A stretch of 64,000 nucleotides of DNA from Aliirhizobium smilacinae (GCF_006335145.1 NZ_VDMN01000002.1:620001-684000), one strand, 5' to 3'; counted from the stretch's first letter, positions 8,129 through 16,648 are shown. Notes: a model not told the origin generated them from the letters alone. Made by a program: numbers and translations.

Positions 8129-9646
8129 ATGACAGAAAAAACAAGCCGCTGGGATGTCTTCGAGTTTTCCGCCAATGGCCCGGCCGATGGCAACCCTTAT
8201 CTCGACGTGACGTTCGGAGCGACGTTTTCGCTGGATAACCGCCAGGTGCCTGTTCCCGGCTTTTATGACGGCGACGGTGTCTACAAGGTACGTTTCTGCC
8301 CGGATACGGAGGGTGACTGGCGGTTTGTAACCACGTCCGGCGCCAAGGCACTTGCAGGCCTGGAAGGCCGGTTGACGGTTGGTCCGGCCCGGTCGGGCGT
8401 CCACGGCCCGGTGCGCGTTCGCAACCAGTTCCATTTCGCTCATGCCGACGGCAAGCCCTATCTGCCCTTCGGCACGACCTGCTACGCCTGGACCCATCAG
8501 ACGGTCGAGCTTCAGGAGCAAACTTTAAAGACGCTTGCAGATGCGCCGTTCAACAAGATCCGCATGGGCGTATTCCCGAAGGACTACATCTACAACACCA
8601 ACGAACCGCTTTACGACGTCTATGAAAAGCGTGCCGACGGCAGCCACGACATGGACAAGCCGAATTTCGAATGCTTCCGGCATTTCGAAACGCAGATCGG
8701 CCGCCTGATGGAAATGGGTATCGAGGCCGATATCATCCTCTTCCATCCCTATGACCGCTGGGGTTATTGCACGATGACGGAGGAGCAGGATTTCCGCTAT
8801 CTCCGTTACATCGTTGCCCGTATCGCCGCTTACCGGAATGTCTGGTGGTCGCTTGCCAACGAATACGACTTCCTTCTGGACACCAAGCCGATGGAGCGCT
8901 GGGATCGCTTCTTCCACGTTATCGAGGAAGGCGATCCGCTTCGTCACCCGAAGTCGATCCACAATGGCGACGTCGACAAGAATTACGACCATCGAAAGCC
9001 CTGGGTGGATCATGTCTGCATTCAGAACTGGGACGTCAAGAAGACGCTGGATTGGCGCGCGGCCTACGGCAAGCCGGTCATCAACGACGAGCCTGAATAT
9101 GAGGGCAATATTCCCAAGGAATGGGGCAATATCGATGGGCCGGAACTGATCCATCGCTACTGGCTGACCTTGTGCCGCGGCGGCTATATCGGCCATGGCG
9201 AAACATTCCTGGATGCCAATGACGAGCTCTGGTGGGCAAAGGGCGGCGTGCTTCACGGCGAAGCGCCAGCGCGGATCGCGTTTCTTCGCAAGATCTTCGA
9301 AGAGGATGCGGTCAACGGTCTGACCCCCATGCTGGAGCGGGGCACGACCTACAAACGCGTATCCGCAGTGCAGGACGGTGAAGTCCGTTACATCTATTTC
9401 GGCGAGCATCAGCCGGTGGAATGGGGGCTCGGCCTGCCCGAAAAAGATGGCGATTGGGAAATCGACCTCATCGATGTCTGGAACATGACGATCACGCCGA
9501 TCGAAAAGGGGCCTTTGCCGAAGGTTCATCCGCAGCGCATTACCGGCGGGTCGCACATCACCAACCAGTTCGCTGCAGCATTCGGGCTGAGATTGCCGGG
9601 CAAGCCTAACCTTGCCGTGCGCATACGCCCCCGCAAGACGCACTAG
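8129..9646 (+). CDS. Cytoplasmic glycosidase with DUF5060, DUF4038 (apiosidase-like) and DUF5605 domains
   Basis: 505 residues; start ATG 8129 follows GGGAG; an in-frame TTG at 8123 is less likely. Residues about 1-75 form a DUF5060 Ig-like domain (VPGFYDGDGVYKVRFCPDTE). About 90-400 form a TIM-barrel catalytic domain beginning FAHADGKPYLPFGTTCYAW, the signature of DUF4038, which as I recall includes the GH140 apiosidases. Candidate catalytic acids are the Glu in SLANEYD and the Glu residues in INDEPEYEG. The last ~80 residues resemble DUF5605. There is no signal peptide, so hydrolysis should occur in the cytoplasm after ABC import. Its place in a transporter operon beside apiose-type catabolic genes makes an apioside the leading substrate. 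DUF4038 is broad, so this needs biochemical proof. Confidence 0.72.
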   Translation: MTEKTSRWDVFEFSANGPADGNPYLDVTFGATFSLDNRQVPVPGFYDGDGVYKVRFCPDTEGDWRFVTTSGAKALAGLEGRLTVGPARSGVHGPVRVRNQFHFAHADGKPYLPFGTTCYAWTHQTVELQEQTLKTLADAPFNKIRMGVFPKDYIYNTNEPLYDVYEKRADGSHDMDKPNFECFRHFETQIGRLMEMGIEADIILFHPYDRWGYCTMTEEQDFRYLRYIVARIAAYRNVWWSLANEYDFLLDTKPMERWDRFFHVIEEGDPLRHPKSIHNGDVDKNYDHRKPWVDHVCIQNWDVKKTLDWRAAYGKPVINDEPEYEGNIPKEWGNIDGPELIHRYWLTLCRGGYIGHGETFLDANDELWWAKGGVLHGEAPARIAFLRKIFEEDAVNGLTPMLERGTTYKRVSAVQDGEVRYIYFGEHQPVEWGLGLPEKDGDWEIDLIDVWNMTITPIEKGPLPKVHPQRITGGSHITNQFAAAFGLRLPGKPNLAVRIRPRKTH

Positions 9647-9658
9647 AAAGGTATCATC

Positions 9659-10717
9659 ATGGCGACGGTTCATGTCTCCGATCTGCGCAAGAGTTTCGGT
9701 GCGGTCGAGGTAGTCAAAGGTGTTTCAATCGATATCAGGGATGGAGAATTCCTGATCCTTGTCGGGCCGTCCGGTTGCGGCAAGTCTACCCTGCTCAGGA
9801 TGATCGCCGGACTTGAGGACATATCCGCGGGGCGGATCGATATCGGAGGGCGTGTCGTCAACACGCTCTCGCCGAAAGAGCGCAACATCGCCATGGTGTT
9901 TCAGAACTATGCGCTCTATCCGCAGATGACGGTGGCCCAGAACATGGGCTTCTCGCTGGAAATCTCCGGCCTGAAGAAGGCCGAGATCGACAAGAAGGTG
10001 GCAGCGGCATCCGAAATTCTCGGCCTCAACCCTCTGCTTCAGCGCAAGCCGTCTCAATTGTCCGGCGGCCAGCGTCAGCGCGTCGCAATGGGGCGCGCCA
10101 TCGTTCGGGATCCCGACGTCTTCCTGTTCGATGAGCCGCTCTCAAACCTCGACGCCAAGCTGCGCGTTCAGATGCGGGCGGAGATCAAGGCGCTGCATCA
10201 GCGGCTGGGATCCACGATCGTTTACGTTACCCATGACCAGGTCGAGGCCATGACCATGGCCGATCGAATTGTGGTTTTGCGCGGCGGTTGCGTCGAGCAG
10301 ATCGGTACGCCACTCGAACTTTACGATCACCCCGAAAACATGTTCGTTGCAGGCTTCCTCGGGTCACCGTCGATGAACTTTCTACGTGGAAAGATCGAAG
10401 GCCAGTCGCTTCTCCTGCCGGATGGCGAACGCTTGTTACTTCCTTCCCTGCCGAAAACGGGTGGTGGCGGTGACATCGTGGTCGGCATCCGCCCGCAGGG
10501 TTTTGCCGTGGGGACCCAGGACGGCGCAAGGGCATCGATCAAGGTCGTCGAGCCAACGGGTGCGGACACGCATGTCCTGGCGGAAATCGACGGCACCGAA
10601 ATCACCTGTGTCGTCAATGATCGGGTGGAGTTTGCGCCCGGTCAGGAAATCCGGCTATCCATCACATCGGCGAAGGTCCACTTCTTCGATCCGGTTAGCG
10701 AAGTGCGGCTCGATTAA
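9659..10717 (+). CDS. ABC transporter ATPase, MsmK/UgpC type
   Basis: A 352-residue carbohydrate-importer ATPase. Walker A is GPSGCGKST (about residues 36-44), then the Q-loop FQNYALYPQMTV, the signature LSGGQRQRVAMGRAI, Walker B VFLFDEPLSNLDAKLR and the switch histidine in YVTHDQVEAMTMADR. From about 235 it carries the C-terminal OB/TOBE regulatory domain of the MalK subfamily. Twelve bases separate it from the glycosidase stop. It is the last gene of this operon and energises the permeases at 6330 and 7226; in this family one ATPase can also serve other importers. Confidence 0.9.
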   Translation: MATVHVSDLRKSFGAVEVVKGVSIDIRDGEFLILVGPSGCGKSTLLRMIAGLEDISAGRIDIGGRVVNTLSPKERNIAMVFQNYALYPQMTVAQNMGFSLEISGLKKAEIDKKVAAASEILGLNPLLQRKPSQLSGGQRQRVAMGRAIVRDPDVFLFDEPLSNLDAKLRVQMRAEIKALHQRLGSTIVYVTHDQVEAMTMADRIVVLRGGCVEQIGTPLELYDHPENMFVAGFLGSPSMNFLRGKIEGQSLLLPDGERLLLPSLPKTGGGGDIVVGIRPQGFAVGTQDGARASIKVVEPTGADTHVLAEIDGTEITCVVNDRVEFAPGQEIRLSITSAKVHFFDPVSEVRLD

Positions 10718-11063
10718 TCCAACGGGGTAAAAGCGCGATCTTCACCTGATTTTTTGAGCCTGCTCTGGCTCGCAGGATTGCGTCTGCGCGAAGATCGGAT
10801 TCTGCGGCAGTGCCGCCTCCGCCCGTGCATCCAGCTGTCGTTGGTTGCGACCGCATGACACCGGTGGCTCTACCGCAGAATTCGGTTCTCGCGCATTCGC
10901 GCCAAATTCTGTCATGAAAGCGTTATGGGAGGACAGTAGAAACGGCGCCGATTGGTTCGCTCTTGCACGGCTGTGCAGCCACCAGTCAGCGCCGCCTTTA
11001 ATCATATTTCGGTTGAATCGGCGGCTTCCAATTTTACTCGCGCCGACTGAATCGGAGACGAAT
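10718..11063 (+). other. Structured intergenic region without a convincing gene
   Basis: 346 bases between two ABC operons. It holds a hairpin GAGCC-TGCTCT-GGCTC near 10755-10770 close to the end of the first operon. A larger imperfect inverted repeat has CAGAATT (10876-10882) and AATTCTG (10905-10911) as its outer arms and GCGC-ATTC-GCGC inside. The octamer TGAATCGG is repeated just before the next gene (near 11014 and 11048). An open reading frame exists on the minus strand but has no family resemblance. It may be a repeat element or carry a structured RNA; I could not decide. Confidence 0.35.
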
Positions 11064-12215
11064 ATGAAACGCCGCACTTTTATGATGTCCACCGCGGGTG
11101 CTGCCGCCGGTCTCGCTTTTGCACCGCGTATGAGCTTTGCCGCTCAGGGCACGATCGACTGGTACACCAGCTCGGACACGAATATTCTGGATTTCTGGAC
11201 GAACACCGTTAAGCCCGCCTTCGAAGCCGCCAATCCGGGCATCAAGCTCAACCTCGTTGATGCAGGCGACGGTGCCGGTGTCATCGCAATCGGCGAGCGC
11301 GCTATCGCCGCCAAGCAGACCAAAGCCGACCCGCAGGCCGACTATTTCGAATCCGCCGATGCCCTGCTGCCGGCCGGCGCCATCAAGGCGGGTGTCTACA
11401 CCAACATCAAGCAAGCCGGCCTTGCCAACTATTCCAAGGTCAACCCGCTTGCGATCGAGAGCGAATACAGCCTGCCTTATCGCGGTAGCCAGGTGCTGCT
11501 CGCCTACGATACGACCAAGCTGAAGCCAGCCGATGCGCCGAAGACCTGGGAACAGCTTGTCACCTGGATCAAGGCCAATCCCGGCCAGTTCGTCTACAAC
11601 CGTCCCGACAAGGGCGGTTCTGGTGGCAATTTCGTCCGCCGCGCCATCCATCAGGCCAACGGCCTCGACCCTAAGGCGTTCAAGGTCGACAACTATACCC
11701 AGGCATTCGGTGACGAAGCTCTCGGCAAGGCCTGGAAGCTGTTGGCTGACATCGCTCCGTCGCTTTATGACAAGGGCGCCTATTCTTCCGGCAATACCCA
11801 GTCGCTCCAACTGTTGAGCCAGGGCGTCGTCACGATGATTCCGGTCTGGTCGGATCAGGTGTTGCAGGCTATCGAGCAGGGCGTTCTGCCTGCTGAAACC
11901 GGTCTGGTTCAGTTGCAGGATCTGGCGCTGTGCGGCGGGTTCACGCGCTCCGTCGTCATCGAGAACGGCGCCAATCGCGAAGCCTCGCTTAAGCTGGCGG
12001 ATTTCATGCTTTCCGAAGAAATGCAGAGCGCCATCCTTACCGAACTCGGCGGTTTCCCGGGCGTTTCCTGGGATCACGTCTCCGCCGATCTGCGCAAGCG
12101 CTTCGCGGATATCATTCCGCAGTCCATCCCGACCTTCCCGGGTGGCAAGTGGGAAGCGGCCATCAATGATGGCTGGTATCGCAACGTTGCTCCCAACGTC
12201 GATCGCAAGTCGTGA
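11064..12215 (+). CDS. ABC substrate-binding protein, Fe/aminoethylphosphonate/polyamine class, Tat-type signal
   Basis: A 383-residue receptor. ATG 11064 follows CGGAGACGA. The leader MKRRTFMMSTAGAAAGLAF has a twin-arginine motif and ends at SFA-AQG, suggesting Tat export. The body (TIDWYTSSDTNILDFW at the N-terminus) is of the AfuA/PotD/PhnS-like class with a conserved hinge. It starts an operon of two permeases, an ATPase, a glycerophosphodiester phosphodiesterase and an inositol-phosphatase-family enzyme, each overlapping or nearly touching the next. The two enzymes imply that the ligand is an organic phosphodiester rather than iron or a polyamine. Compare the AccA-AccG system for agrocinopines, whose receptor belongs to a different family. 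Confidence 0.85.
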   Translation: MKRRTFMMSTAGAAAGLAFAPRMSFAAQGTIDWYTSSDTNILDFWTNTVKPAFEAANPGIKLNLVDAGDGAGVIAIGERAIAAKQTKADPQADYFESADALLPAGAIKAGVYTNIKQAGLANYSKVNPLAIESEYSLPYRGSQVLLAYDTTKLKPADAPKTWEQLVTWIKANPGQFVYNRPDKGGSGGNFVRRAIHQANGLDPKAFKVDNYTQAFGDEALGKAWKLLADIAPSLYDKGAYSSGNTQSLQLLSQGVVTMIPVWSDQVLQAIEQGVLPAETGLVQLQDLALCGGFTRSVVIENGANREASLKLADFMLSEEMQSAILTELGGFPGVSWDHVSADLRKRFADIIPQSIPTFPGGKWEAAINDGWYRNVAPNVDRKS

Positions 12216-13096
12216 GTGAAGTGACCGAAGGAGCGGTTCGACCGCTCATCGATGGCGCAGCGCGCAGGAGGCCGATAGGCCTCCTGCTAGTCGCCATTCC
12301 CGTTCTGCTGATGATATGGCTGGTGATCTGGCCGGCCATGAACGCGATCGGCCGCACCATCTGGCGCACCGACGCCAATGGCCAGCTGAGTTTCGATCTC
12401 TCGAGCTACGTGTTCTTCTTTTCGGATCGCTACAGCCTCGACAACCTTGCCGTAACGCTCTGGACCACATTCGTCTGCGCCATTCTTCTGCTGGTGATCT
12501 GCCTGCCGATCGCACTCTATCTGCGCTTTTCGCACGGCCGCCTGTCAGCCTATGTGCAGGCGCTGGCCATTTTCCCTATGTTCGTGCCTTCCATCATCCT
12601 CGCCTTCGCCTTCATCCGCGTGCTTGGACCGAACGGTATGGTGGACATCCTGCTCAACGCGGTCGATCTGCCCAAGATAAGGACGCCTTATCTGACGCCC
12701 TGGGGGCCAGTCATCGGCCTCGTTTGGGACAATATTCCATTGACCGTTCTGATCCTGCTCGCAGGCCTCGGCAGCGTCGCCAACCAGTCCATCGAGGCTG
12801 CACGTGACGTGGGTGCCAATGCGCTCCAGGTGTTCTGGCATATCATCCTGCCGCGTATTTCCAACTCCGTTCTGGTGGCGCTTTCCTTCTCCGTGCTCGG
12901 GATTTTCTCGTCCTTCACGCTTCCCTATCTGCTGGGTCCTGCGTCGCCGGAAATGCTTGGGCCGTTCATGCAGCGCACCCTGCGTGAAGTGCAGAACCCC
13001 GTCGGTGCCATGACCCAGGCCGTTGTCGCCTTCGGTTTCTGCATCGTGTTCGGCCTCTTTTACGTGCGCTCCGTCGCGCGCAACCAGGGGAAGTGA
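12212..13096 (+). CDS. ABC permease (first subunit of the phosphodiester-type importer)
   Basis: A 294-residue membrane protein starting at GTG 12212, which overlaps the receptor stop (GTGA). About six transmembrane helices are visible, beginning with GLLLVAIPVLLMIWLVIW. The EAA-type loop is IEAARDVGANALQVFWHIILPRI, of the PotB/ThiP/AfuB binding-protein-dependent family. It should pair with the next permease. No frame disruption or odd composition was seen. Confidence 0.85.
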   Translation: MSEVTEGAVRPLIDGAARRRPIGLLLVAIPVLLMIWLVIWPAMNAIGRTIWRTDANGQLSFDLSSYVFFFSDRYSLDNLAVTLWTTFVCAILLLVICLPIALYLRFSHGRLSAYVQALAIFPMFVPSIILAFAFIRVLGPNGMVDILLNAVDLPKIRTPYLTPWGPVIGLVWDNIPLTVLILLAGLGSVANQSIEAARDVGANALQVFWHIILPRISNSVLVALSFSVLGIFSSFTLPYLLGPASPEMLGPFMQRTLREVQNPVGAMTQAVVAFGFCIVFGLFYVRSVARNQGK

Positions 13097-13097
13097 C

Positions 13098-13922
13098 ATG
13101 ACAACCCTCGCTCTCGTACGCCCGCGCACCGATTGGCTCGGCATTGTTTTCGCGGCTCTTCTCACGATTGCCATCGTCGGGCCGCTGCTCGTGGTAGGGA
13201 CATGGGCCTTCACCGAGGTCTGGCGTTATCCGAATGTTATTCCCCAGCAGTTCGGCTTCCGTTTCTGGGGCCAGACCCTCGGGCGCCCCGATGTCTGGAA
13301 TGCCTTGATGCTGAGCCTGCAGCTCACGACGGTCGTGACCCTGCTTTCGGCGGCGATCTGCCTCCCGGCTGCCTATGCCTTTGCGCGGATGAGCTTTCCG
13401 GGCCGCAACATCCTGTTTTTCTCGTTCCTTGCCGGCCATGCTTTCCCGAAATTCGGGCTTCTGGTCGCGATTGCGGCCATCTTCCTGCAGCTCGATCTCA
13501 TCGGCACCTTCTGGGGCGTCGTGCTGATCCAGCTGGTGGGCACGCTGATGTTCATGATCTGGATTCCTGTCGCCGCTTTTCAGGCCGTCGATCGCCGTAT
13601 GGAAGAGGCGGCCCGCGATGTCGGTGCCAGTCCCTTGCGGGTGTTCTGGTCGATCACCTTGCCGCAGGCGGGTCCGACCATTGCCGCGGCCGTCCTTTTG
13701 AGCTTCGTCGGCACCTTTTATGAAACCGAAGGCGCATGGCTCATCGGCGCGCCGGGCATCCGCACCATGCCGGTGCTGATGATCAGCTACATCAACAACC
13801 AGATGGTCATCCAGTTTGGCGCCGTTCTTTCGGTCGTACTCTGGGTGCCTTCGTTCATTGCCCTCATGTTCGCCCGCCGTGTCATCGGTGGCGGGGCCTT
13901 CGCCCGCGGTTTCGGCGGCTAG
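13098..13922 (+). CDS. ABC permease (second subunit of the phosphodiester-type importer)
   Basis: A 274-residue permease starting at ATG 13098 immediately after the upstream stop (TGAC-ATG). It shows helices at about 15-35, 70-95, 105-130 and onward. The coupling loop is MEEAARDVGASPLRVFWSITLP. The family is PotC-like. The start is set by the one-base gap to the upstream gene; the reading frame stays open further upstream inside that gene, which is not meaningful. Confidence 0.85.
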   Translation: MTTLALVRPRTDWLGIVFAALLTIAIVGPLLVVGTWAFTEVWRYPNVIPQQFGFRFWGQTLGRPDVWNALMLSLQLTTVVTLLSAAICLPAAYAFARMSFPGRNILFFSFLAGHAFPKFGLLVAIAAIFLQLDLIGTFWGVVLIQLVGTLMFMIWIPVAAFQAVDRRMEEAARDVGASPLRVFWSITLPQAGPTIAAAVLLSFVGTFYETEGAWLIGAPGIRTMPVLMISYINNQMVIQFGAVLSVVLWVPSFIALMFARRVIGGGAFARGFGG

Positions 13923-13929
13923 GAATCTC

Positions 13930-14970
13930 ATGTCAGTTCTTCATATCGTTGAGGTCACAAAGACCTTCCCAGGCGGCACCAATGCCGTCGACAGTTTTTC
14001 GCTCGACGTTGCCGATGGCGAACTCGTCTGCCTTCTCGGCCCTTCCGGTTCAGGCAAGTCCACGCTCCTGCGCATGGTCGGAGGTTTTGAACAGCCGACC
14101 GGCGGACGCATCACGATCGACGGCGAAGACGTCACCCACCTGCCGCCGGAGCGTCGCCCCACCGGCATGGTGTTCCAGAGCCATGCGCTCTGGACCCATA
14201 TGAACGTCTTCAAGAACCTCGCCTTCGGCCTCAAACTGCGCCATATGCCCGCCAACCTGATCAAGGAAAAGGTCGAAGCCGTGCTCGAGCTGGTCGGTCT
14301 CGCCGGTTACGGCGATCGCATGACCACCCAGCTCTCAGGCGGCCAGCAGCAGCGTGTAGCGCTGGCGCGATCGCTGGTTCTGGAGCCCAAGATCCTGCTC
14401 CTCGACGAGCCTTTCGCCAGCCTCGACCAGCATCTGAGAGAGCGGCTGCGCGAAGAAGTGCGAGACATCCAGCAACGCCTCAAGATCACCACGTTGTTTG
14501 TCACCCACGGCCAGGACGAGGCGCTTTCCATGGCCGATCGCATTGTCGTCATGGCCAACGGCAAGACCGAGCAGATCGATCGGCCCGATGTCGTCTATCG
14601 CAATCCCCAGACACCCTTCGTGGCGGGCTTCATCGGTACGATGAACCTGATCGAGGGTGAGGTTCAAGGCGGACATTTCGTCCGCGCGGATTTTACGGTG
14701 CCACTTCCCATTGCCGATGGTCCGGCCACGCTGGCTATCCGTCCTGAATCTCTCGATCTTGCCGCCTCGGACAAGCCCGGCGCATCGGTGCACCGGGTCA
14801 CGGATTACGGGACACATGGTCTCGTCGATCTGGACCTTGCCGATGGTACAAGATTGAAATCCATGGTGGCGCACCCGGATCTTTTCCGCGCAGGGCAGGG
14901 GATCGAACTTCTGCCGCGCGCCGTCGCCGCCTATCGCAACAACCAGCAGATTTACCGGAGTTCACCATGA
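13930..14970 (+). CDS. ABC ATPase, PotA/FbpC type
   Basis: 346 residues from ATG 13930. Walker A is GPSGSGKST, the Q-loop FQSHALWTHMNVFKN, the signature [15 protein letters not shown], Walker B ILLLDEPFASLDQHLRE and the switch histidine FVTHGQDEALSMADR. The C-terminal ~110 residues form a TOBE domain. The stop overlaps the phosphodiesterase start (ATGA at 14967), tying transport and hydrolysis genes into one message. The 8-base gap upstream keeps it in the permease transcript. Confidence 0.88.
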   Translation: MSVLHIVEVTKTFPGGTNAVDSFSLDVADGELVCLLGPSGSGKSTLLRMVGGFEQPTGGRITIDGEDVTHLPPERRPTGMVFQSHALWTHMNVFKNLAFGLKLRHMPANLIKEKVEAVLELVGLAGYGDRMTTQLSGGQQQRVALARSLVLEPKILLLDEPFASLDQHLRERLREEVRDIQQRLKITTLFVTHGQDEALSMADRIVVMANGKTEQIDRPDVVYRNPQTPFVAGFIGTMNLIEGEVQGGHFVRADFTVPLPIADGPATLAIRPESLDLAASDKPGASVHRVTDYGTHGLVDLDLADGTRLKSMVAHPDLFRAGQGIELLPRAVAAYRNNQQIYRSSP

Positions 14971-15803
14971 CCGCTCCAATCCATATCGAGCGCAATGGCC
15001 ACCGCACCTGGATCAAATGGCATCGCGGCCGCCGCCGCCTGTCCGATCCGGTCTTTACCGGAGAGCGCATCATCGACGCCATGCGCCTTGGCGCCAGTGT
15101 CGAAGTCGATCTCGTCATTCATGCCGATGATGGCTGTGCGGTGTTGCACGACCTGGACCTCGATCGGGAGACCACGGGCAGTGGCAAAGTGCGCGATACC
15201 GGTGCGGACACTCTGCGACAGCTTCATCTTCGCGACGATGAAGGGCGGCCCATTGCTGAAAAGGTGATGCTGCTCGAAGATCTTTGTGCGCTCCTCGCCC
15301 GCGAAGGCGTCCATCCAGATGCGCTACTCCAACTCGATTTCAAGGAGGACCTGCAGGCGCTCACCCCGCAGGTCGTCGCCAATTTCGGCAAAAGTGTTGC
15401 CCCGATTGCCGGATCGCTGATCCTGTCAGGCGGTGATTTCGATGCCATCGCCATGCTGGCCAAGGCGGTTCCCGGTATCGCGACAGGCTATGACCCCTGT
15501 TACGGTGAAAGCCTGGCCCGGTTGCGGGCGACGGGAGATTATCGCGGGTTCATCGAGCAGGCCCTTGTCACCGCACCGGACGCCCGGATGATCTATCTCG
15601 CCTACGACATCATCCTCGCCGCAGAGGATGCCGGAGTCGATATCGTCGCCCCGGTCCACGCTGCCGGTCGTCGCGTCGATGCCTGGACGATCAATCGCAT
15701 CACCCCTCAAACCATCGCACAGATCGAGCGCCTTTTGAGGCTCAAGGTCGACCAGATCACCACAGATGACCCGGAAGGGTTAGCCAAGGCCATTCGTCAA
15801 TGA
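14967..15803 (+). CDS. Glycerophosphodiester phosphodiesterase-family enzyme (AccF-like role)
   Basis: A 278-residue GDPD TIM barrel. Early motifs are KWHRGRR (catalytic His-Arg) and ASVEVDLVIHADDGCAVLHDLDLDR, giving the Glu/Asp metal ligands and the second catalytic histidine in LHDLDL. VDAWTIN near the C-terminus is the usual terminal strand. There is no signal peptide, so it cleaves an imported substrate. Family members hydrolyse glycerophospho-alcohols to glycerol 3-phosphate; AccF of Agrobacterium hydrolyses agrocinopine phosphodiesters. The phosphatase encoded next overlaps it by four bases. Candidates are glycerophosphoinositol or a sugar phosphodiester of the agrocinopine kind. Confidence 0.82.
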   Translation: MTAPIHIERNGHRTWIKWHRGRRRLSDPVFTGERIIDAMRLGASVEVDLVIHADDGCAVLHDLDLDRETTGSGKVRDTGADTLRQLHLRDDEGRPIAEKVMLLEDLCALLAREGVHPDALLQLDFKEDLQALTPQVVANFGKSVAPIAGSLILSGGDFDAIAMLAKAVPGIATGYDPCYGESLARLRATGDYRGFIEQALVTAPDARMIYLAYDIILAAEDAGVDIVAPVHAAGRRVDAWTINRITPQTIAQIERLLRLKVDQITTDDPEGLAKAIRQ

Positions 15804-16609
15804 CAGTCAATTACAGCACCATTCTCGACCACATGGTCGCAACCGCTCGTGAGGCCGGCGCATTGACGCTCGACCATTTCAAGCGCTTCCGCGATATCGA
15901 AATCGGCATCAAGGGGCCGGGTGATTTCGTCTCCGATGCCGACAAGGAATCCGAGACGCTGATCCGAAACCGCCTGTTGAGCCAGTATCCCTGGGGCCTC
16001 ACCGGCGAGGAGTTCGCGCCGGTGGATGGGGTGGATGACGGTCATCGCTGGCTGGTCGATCCCATCGACGGCACGACCAATTTCATCTATGGCCAGCATT
16101 ACACGATCACGATTTCACTGCGTCGCGGCAATGAAACGATGTGCGGGCTGGTCTACAATCCCGTTTCCGACGAGATGTTCACCGCCATCAAGGGCGAAGG
16201 CGCCTATCTCAACGGCACGCGTCTGCAGGTCAGCGCCAGCACGGACGTCGCGCTGATGTGCGTCGGCACCGGCCTGCCCACTCCCAACCTTTCGCTGCAT
16301 CCGGGTGCCTATCAGCGCCTCGATGAAATCCGCGCGCCGATCGGTGCGGTTCGTATCGTCGGAAGTGCGGCCAATTCCTGCGCCTATGTCGCCTGCGGCA
16401 GGCTTACCGGCTATTACGAGGAGACCGGTTTCGTCGATACGGCAGCCGGTATTCTTCTCGTCCAGGAAGCCGGCGGTATCGTCACGGACTGGTGGGGACG
16501 CGGCCCGGAAGTCTATGAAAAAACCGGCACGCTGATCGTCGCCAATCCGGCAACCCATGCCTATTTGCTGGAGCACTTGCGTGTGGCTCCGCTCAAGGAC
16601 GCCGCTTAA
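15800..16609 (+). CDS. Inositol-monophosphatase-family phosphatase (AccG-like role)
   Basis: A 269-residue Mg-dependent phosphatase. Metal and catalytic motifs are visible in order: FVSDADKESE, GEEF, WLVDPIDGTTNFIYG (the diagnostic DPIDGT loop) and, at the C-terminus, GFVDTAAGILLVQEAGG (replacing the usual WDxAAG). The start ATG overlaps the phosphodiesterase stop. In agrocinopine catabolism AccG, of this same family, removes the phosphate from arabinose 2-phosphate after AccF cleavage. By analogy this enzyme should dephosphorylate the sugar- or inositol-phosphate released by the previous gene product. Replacement of Trp by Phe-Val in the last motif is a mild deviation. Confidence 0.85.
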   Translation: MTVNYSTILDHMVATAREAGALTLDHFKRFRDIEIGIKGPGDFVSDADKESETLIRNRLLSQYPWGLTGEEFAPVDGVDDGHRWLVDPIDGTTNFIYGQHYTITISLRRGNETMCGLVYNPVSDEMFTAIKGEGAYLNGTRLQVSASTDVALMCVGTGLPTPNLSLHPGAYQRLDEIRAPIGAVRIVGSAANSCAYVACGRLTGYYEETGFVDTAAGILLVQEAGGIVTDWWGRGPEVYEKTGTLIVANPATHAYLLEHLRVAPLKDAA

Positions 16610-16619
16610 GCTTTTTCAT

Positions 16620-16648
16620 CCATGCCTGACCCTGCGGGGCGGGCATGG
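16620..16648 (+). terminator. Hairpin after the phosphatase gene
   Basis: CCATGCC (16620-16626) pairs with GGCATGG (16642-16648), enclosing CCC-TGCG-GGG. No U-run follows, so termination is uncertain. The next ~170 bases up to 16818 contain only short unsupported reading frames. Confidence 0.35.

Noticed and set aside
10845..11063. Extended N-terminus of the Tat-type receptor from ATG 10845
   Set aside because: The preferred ATG 11064 has a proper leader peptide and ribosome site; the extension lies in a structured intergenic region.
10742..11092. 116-codon minus-strand frame in the structured intergenic region
   Set aside because: No domain or ribosome site; retained only as an open question about an RNA or repeat element.
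11034..12077. 347-codon minus-strand frame opposite the Tat-type receptor
   Set aside because: Antisense shadow with no family match.
12545..13931. Long minus-strand frames opposite the two permeases
   Set aside because: Composition is Arg/Glu/Gln-rich, as expected for reverse frames of membrane proteins.
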